DNA from: VXNE01 sp965261535
Lineage (GTDB): Bacteria > Pseudomonadota > Gammaproteobacteria > Pseudomonadales > Azotimanducaceae
Direction: 5' to 3'
Length of the DNA stretch: 64,000 nt
NCBI GenBank assembly: GCA_965261535.1
Contig: OZ253469.1
Coordinates: 1,674,001-1,738,000 of the forward strand
Part shown: positions 60,369 to 64,000 of the stretch, piece by piece
Numbering within the stretch: the first letter of the stretch is position 1
Layout: the number at the start of each line of letters is the position of its first letter
The notes under the pieces: generated by a model
What the model saw: only the letters and a program-made list of their open reading frames with translations
What the model was told of the DNA's origin: nothing
The model's database searches: none
Translations under genes and position numbers: made by a program

Positions 60369-61518
60369 TCTCCACCTCGACCATCATGCCGGGCTTGAGG
60401 ACCTTGCCGTCCCGCTCGATGTCGATCAGCACCTTCAAACGTTGGGTGATCTTGGTGAAGTTGCCGCTCAGGTTGGGACTCGGCAAGAGCGAAAATTGAC
60501 TGGTGGCGGCGTCACCCACCCGAAGGACCTTGCCGGTGAACTGATGATCGGGATAGGCATCGACGGTTATCTTTGTCGGTTTGCCGGGCTCGATGTGACG
60601 AATGTCCGTTTCCTTGATGTTGGCGACCACCCAGACCTTGCCGGGGTCATGCATGATCAGGATCTGTTGCCCCTGGCGAATGTACTCGCCTCGGTCTGAG
60701 AAGATCTCGTCGACGATGCCGGAGATCGGACTGCGCACCTCGTGATCGTCGAGATTGGCCTTGAGGATGTCCCGCGATGCTTCCGCGCCGACGACATCGT
60801 GGCGCATGCGCTCCAGTTGATTGTCGAAGACCTGTAGCTCTCCTTCGTTCGCCCGGGCCTCGGCGACGGCTGCGTCGGCGGCCGCGATCTGCGCCTCGGT
60901 GGTGCGTGTGCGCTGCTCGGCTTGCTGGAACTCGGACTGCTTCCGCTCCCAGGTCTCGCTGGTGATGATCCCCTGCCCGTGTAACGGCCCCGCCCGCTCC
61001 CAATCCGATCTAGCTCGCACCAGGCCGGCCACTGCGGCCTGATGCTCGGCGCGCGCGGCGGTCAGCTCGGATTCGGCGCGGGCTACCTTTGCCGCCAGCC
61101 GACCGGACAGCAGTTCTCGTTCGGAGGCGATGCGCTCCAGTTCAGCGCGCGCCGAGGCCAGGCTGGCTTGCGCATGGTCCAGTTCCAAGCGCGCCTGACG
61201 GTGGTCGATGACGGCCACCACGTCGCCGGCAGCGATCTCGCGACCCGCGCTCACCTCGATGCTCGCGACCCATCCGGGCACGCGGGTGCTCACGGTCACC
61301 ATTGGCGATGTGATGCGAGCGTCCGAAACGTGCACGTGGGCAAGACGGTCCTGAAGCCAGTAGCCGGACCCGACAATCGACAATATGGAGATGATGGCCA
61401 CGGCCACGTTGGTGACGCGCCGCCTGGGCTGATCCGGATCGGTCGCGCGATCCCCGACGGGCGTCAGGCGCGCGGCCGGCGCGGGAGGTTCGGCCGCTGG
61501 TCTAATCGGATCCGACAT
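60358..61518 (-). CDS. emrA: HlyD-family membrane fusion protein (EmrA type)
   Basis: A 386-residue periplasmic adaptor. Near residues 35-55 it has one membrane anchor (VAIISILSIVGSGYWL). Then comes a lipoyl-like strand VPGWVASIEVSAGREIAAGD, a long coiled coil (QARLELDHAQASLASARAEL), and the second strand VRSPISGIVDEIFSDRGEYI. It bridges the inner-membrane EmrB-like pump to an outer-membrane channel, whose gene is not in the window. It overlaps the MarR gene by 17 bases. Confidence 0.88.
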   Translation of the reverse strand: MSDPIRPAAEPPAPAARLTPVGDRATDPDQPRRRVTNVAVAIISILSIVGSGYWLQDRLAHVHVSDARITSPMVTVSTRVPGWVASIEVSAGREIAAGDVVAVIDHRQARLELDHAQASLASARAELERIASERELLSGRLAAKVARAESELTAARAEHQAAVAGLVRARSDWERAGPLHGQGIITSETWERKQSEFQQAEQRTRTTEAQIAAADAAVAEARANEGELQVFDNQLERMRHDVVGAEASRDILKANLDDHEVRSPISGIVDEIFSDRGEYIRQGQQILIMHDPGKVWVVANIKETDIRHIEPGKPTKITVDAYPDHQFTGKVLRVGDAATSQFSLLPSPNLSGNFTKITQRLKVLIDIERDGKVLKPGMMVEVEIAI

Positions 61519-61969
61519 CTTTCGCCTTCGCGATGATGGTTTCGAGAGTCTTGCGACAGTCCGCCAGCCGATCTGCGGGAATGCCGTCCAGCAGCCGCCG
61601 ACGCAGCGCGGCTGCGACCTCGTTCAGCTCCTCGAGGACCTCGTGGGCGAGCGCGGACAGGTGCACGGTGTTGGCGCGCCTGTCGCCGGGGACGGATCGA
61701 CGCACGACGAAGCCTTCCGCGGCCAGGCGGTCGAGCAGGCGTACCAGCGTCGGCGCCTCTACCCCCATGAACTTCGCCAGATCCTTCTGCACCATGCCGT
61801 CGCCGTCGCGTTGCATGAAAGCCAGGGTCCGCCAGGTCGCGTAAGTCAACCCCCGGGGACGCAGCGCTGACTCCAGATGGTGTCGCCACATCGCTGATGC
61901 GCGAGCCAGGATGAAGTCGATCGGCAGGTCGGAATCTGCAAGAGAACGCGATCGATGCGGTTCGGCCAC
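61502..61969 (-). CDS. MarR-family transcriptional regulator
   Basis: A 155-residue winged-helix regulator. DNA-binding segment GLTYATWRTLAFMQRDGDGM then LAKFMGVEAPTLVRLLDRLA, followed by the wing GFVVRRSVPGDRRANTVHLS. It is the first gene of the operon with the EmrA/EmrB-type pump. An exact palindrome 13 bp upstream of its start is the likely binding site. It should be released by the pump's substrate, as in MarR/EmrR systems. Confidence 0.9.
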   Translation of the reverse strand: MAEPHRSRSLADSDLPIDFILARASAMWRHHLESALRPRGLTYATWRTLAFMQRDGDGMVQKDLAKFMGVEAPTLVRLLDRLAAEGFVVRRSVPGDRRANTVHLSALAHEVLEELNEVAAALRRRLLDGIPADRLADCRKTLETIIAKAKDVGSD

Positions 61970-61981
61970 GAGACGCCCAAT

Positions 61982-62005
61982 AAATAGTTAGCGTGCTAAC
62001 TATTT
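61982..62005 (-). promoter_or_regulatory. Palindromic operator of the MarR-efflux operon
   Basis: Perfect arms AAATAGTTAGC (61982-61992) and GCTAACTATTT (61995-62005) with a 2-bp centre. It starts 13 bases upstream of the MarR start codon. Size and symmetry are typical of a MarR-dimer site, so autorepression of the operon is likely. The remaining intergenic bases to 62101 show no gene. Confidence 0.7.
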
Positions 62006-62101
62006 GCTATGACATTTAAATTGTCAACTGCGGGGCAGGTCTACGGTCGCTCACGCCACCAAATGATGCACGAAGACGTTTTGGTCAAGAGCAAATCGGT
62101 C

Positions 62102-63181
62102 TCACTTGACCTTGGGGATTACCTTGTCGGCCACGAGTCGCATGGTCCGGATTACGTCTTCGCGCGAGAGCACGTAGTCCATCATCATGCACATGATTTC
62201 GTCGGCGCCAAAGGCTTCGTGTAGTTCTTGAATGCGATCCACCACCTCTTCCGGTGTTCCAAACAGGTTGGCTCCGCGCTCACGACCGTCTGTGCGGCGG
62301 GGTTGTTGCCCCGTTGCCGCCGCGTGATCCGCGTGCACCTTGTCGACGGCTTCCAGGGTGCGGTTGGCCTCCGCCCGCGTTGCCGCCACGTGGGTGCTAA
62401 TGCGGATTACCACCTTCGGATCTCCGGTGCGGCCCGCATCCCTCCACGCCTGCCGGTAGTTCGCCACGTCCTGCTTCAACACCGCGTCCCCGCGCTCGTT
62501 GTGCGAGCTACCGCCTCCGATGGCAATCCAGTAACCGTTTCTGCCCATGGGCACGAAGCTCTGCTGGCTATCCAGGGGTAGCACGATCTGCGGATAGGGC
62601 TTCTGCACCGGCTTGGGGCTGACGCGCCCAGCCGGGTCTAGCCGCGGGTAATCGTAGAATTCGCCGTGGTATCCGGAAAACTCGTCCTCCGTCCACGCCT
62701 GCTTCATCACTGCCAGGTACTCAAGGAAGTGTCTCTGGCGCCGCGCATCGCCGATCGTATTGCCCCCCGCGCCGTAGATGAAACGACCGTCGCTGACCTG
62801 GTCGATGATGGCGATCTGCTCGGCGACCTGGATGGGGTCCGCCGCCGGCAGGCTTTCAAGGACGTACCGATATCGGTCTGCGCTGTCCCCCCTTCTGTCT
62901 ATCCTGGACGCGCCTTCCGGGACGTCGGTTGTGAATTCTTCCTCGGGGGCTCGGAGGTGCGGAAGGTGCACGGCCGTCCCGATCCTGATCCGGCGCGTGC
63001 GTGCGGCGACCCCGCAAGACATCAGCAACGGATTGGATCCCCCCAGCGGAGTGCCCCCGGCCCACACCGCATCCCATCCCATCTCGTCCGCGGCGACGAT
63101 CTTGTCCAGGTCGTTGGCGTAGCCCTGCGCTAGCGACTCGCCCGGCTTCGCGCCCCAAAAAGTCAAAAAGCCAATGTCCAT
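62102..63181 (-). CDS. Luciferase-like flavin-dependent monooxygenase (LLM class)
   Basis: A 359-residue protein starting MDIGFLTFWGAKPGESLAQG (63181; GGGGAGGGG upstream). Typical LLM segments: MGWDAVWAGGTPLGG, ARTRRIRIGTAVHLPHLRAP, AEQIAIIDQVSDGRFIYGAG and GDARRQRHFLEYLAVMKQAW. It should use reduced flavin and oxygen to oxidise a small molecule. No flavin reductase is adjacent. Substrate unknown. Confidence 0.87.
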   Translation of the reverse strand: MDIGFLTFWGAKPGESLAQGYANDLDKIVAADEMGWDAVWAGGTPLGGSNPLLMSCGVAARTRRIRIGTAVHLPHLRAPEEEFTTDVPEGASRIDRRGDSADRYRYVLESLPAADPIQVAEQIAIIDQVSDGRFIYGAGGNTIGDARRQRHFLEYLAVMKQAWTEDEFSGYHGEFYDYPRLDPAGRVSPKPVQKPYPQIVLPLDSQQSFVPMGRNGYWIAIGGGSSHNERGDAVLKQDVANYRQAWRDAGRTGDPKVVIRISTHVAATRAEANRTLEAVDKVHADHAAATGQQPRRTDGRERGANLFGTPEEVVDRIQELHEAFGADEIMCMMMDYVLSREDVIRTMRLVADKVIPKVK

Positions 63182-63399
63182 GACACCCCTCCCCAAGGTC
63201 AGGGTCTCGCAGCGCCCTCCGGCAGTCAAGGAAGGGTCCTCCAACCCGTCAAACGTCCCTGCGTTTCGAGGCTGCCGCGAACGCGGCGAATGATGCTCTC
63301 TCGTGCTCCCCACTCACGTTCAACTGACTCACAATAGTCAATCGGCTAGGCTTATTCGCACCACCGACTTGGCCACCAGTCGACAAAAAAGCGACAAAC

Positions 63400-64000
63400 A
63401 TGCCGATCCCGATCCAATCGCTGCAAGAAGCGGAACTACCCGAGCGCAACAGGCCGATCCTCAAGATGATCGGCCCGGGCGTGGTGTTGGCCGGGCTCGC
63501 CATCGGTTCCGGCGAGCTGATCATGTGGCCCTGGATCACGTCCGTGGTCGGCGCGCAGCTACTCTGGGCGGCCGCCATCGGCATCTTCCTGCAACTGTGG
63601 GTCAACATCGAGATTGGCCGATGGACCATCGTCACCGGCGAGAGTCCTTTCACGGGCATGGCGCGGGTCATCAAGCTCCTGGTGTACCTGTTCGTATTCG
63701 TGATCTTCGTGGGCAAATTCCTGCCCGGATGGGCTCGAGAAACCGGCATCGCGCTCAGGGATCTCATTTTCGGACCACAACACGACAGCCCGCCGTGGGT
63801 TTGGACCGCCCTCGTATTCGGCCTGGTCGCCGCAATCCTTTTCGGACCCAAGGTGATCTACACGGCCGTGGAACGCTGCATCATGGGACTGATCGCTGTC
63901 ATCGTCGCCGGTCTCATCTATCTGGTGTGGGAGATCGGATCGGCCGAGATTTTCATGGCGATGTGGGACGGTGTCGTCAACGTCTTCAGCTTTCCGGACT
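63400..64000 (+). CDS. NRAMP-like transporter, 3' end outside the window
   Basis: The frame is open from ATG 63400 to the window end, at least 200 residues. It starts MPIPIQSLQEAELPERNRPI, then the first transmembrane segment MIGPGVVLAGLAIGSGELIM, in which GSGE replaces the DPGN of classical metal-transporting NRAMP proteins. Further membrane segments follow, including VVGAQLLWAAAIGIFLQLW and VYLFVFVIFVGKF. The changed helix-1 motif suggests a substrate other than Mn2+/Fe2+. Only five or so of the usual 11 helices are seen. Confidence 0.7.
   Translation, partial: MPIPIQSLQEAELPERNRPILKMIGPGVVLAGLAIGSGELIMWPWITSVVGAQLLWAAAIGIFLQLWVNIEIGRWTIVTGESPFTGMARVIKLLVYLFVFVIFVGKFLPGWARETGIALRDLIFGPQHDSPPWVWTALVFGLVAAILFGPKVIYTAVERCIMGLIAVIVAGLIYLVWEIGSAEIFMAMWDGVVNVFSFPD

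Noticed and set aside
1..64000. CRISPR arrays, rRNA and tRNA genes
   Set aside because: No regularly spaced direct repeats, no rRNA-like conserved sequence and no credible cloverleaf were recognised by reading.

Overview
The window is about 62% G+C bacterial DNA with overlapping genes, strong purine-rich ribosome binding sites and frequent GTG/TTG starts. The gene content suggests a Gram-negative proteobacterium, probably marine and possibly host-associated: a TonB-dependent receptor, a lipobox lipoprotein, an EmrAB-type pump, five phytanoyl-CoA dioxygenase (PhyH) genes, paired CaiB/BaiF CoA-transferases, enoyl-CoA hydratases, an acyl-CoA dehydrogenase, a luciferase-like monooxygenase and very many toxin-antitoxin and mobile genes. 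This assignment is inference. No rRNA, tRNA or taxonomic marker gene was seen.

Layout. 1-3.7 kb: two PhyH genes, a coiled-coil membrane protein, a cytosine methyltransferase remnant, hicB with an amber-interrupted hicA, and a truncated sulfatase. 3.8-5.0 kb: a complete IS630 element. 5.0-9.7 kb: lipoprotein, Gfo/Idh/MocA oxidoreductase, MFS transporter and acyl-CoA dehydrogenase. 9.8-13.0 kb: defence and addiction genes (a phosphorothioate-type HNH endonuclease, a RES toxin module, YefM/YoeB). 13.0-19.2 kb: two coupled CaiB/BaiF transferases, a DUF4143 ATPase, an enoyl-CoA hydratase and a Fic protein. 19.3-26.2 kb: PhyH, a DruA-ISAs1 fusion transposase, an enoyl-CoA hydratase, a dispersed 104-bp repeat, an unrecognised coupled two-gene operon and a broken mtfA. 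26.3-34.6 kb: TonB receptor, hydrolases, a duplicated-domain protein, a double hot-dog dehydratase, a second RES/Xre module, a NUDIX hydrolase and PhyH.

34.6-54.1 kb is one short-chain dehydrogenase (SDR) gene broken by two nested insertions. An IS66 element (34808-37094) carries a DNA adenine methylase and has an 8-bp target duplication. A roughly 16.4-kb island (37153-53600) is bounded by an AGT(G/C)CC hexamer. Removing both restores a 239-codon SDR reading frame. The island holds a 3.3-kb IS1595-type transposon with passenger genes, three tyrosine recombinases, a formylglycine-generating-enzyme-like protein, an overlapping serine protease/phospholipase A2 pair, an SGNH hydrolase, an IS110 remnant and long gene-poor stretches.

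The most striking observation is the 3' end of the formylglycine-generating-enzyme-like gene. It looks like the variable region of a diversity-generating retroelement (DGR): every putatively diversified codon is explained by adenine replacement in AAC, and a cruciform lies just downstream. No reverse transcriptase or template repeat is present in the window.

54.3-64.0 kb returns to chromosomal metabolism: D-2-hydroxyacid dehydrogenase, epoxide hydrolase, a PhyH-HEAT fusion, a decayed VapC, a MarR-EmrA-EmrB drug efflux operon with a perfect palindromic operator, a flavin monooxygenase, and the start of an NRAMP-like transporter that runs off the end.
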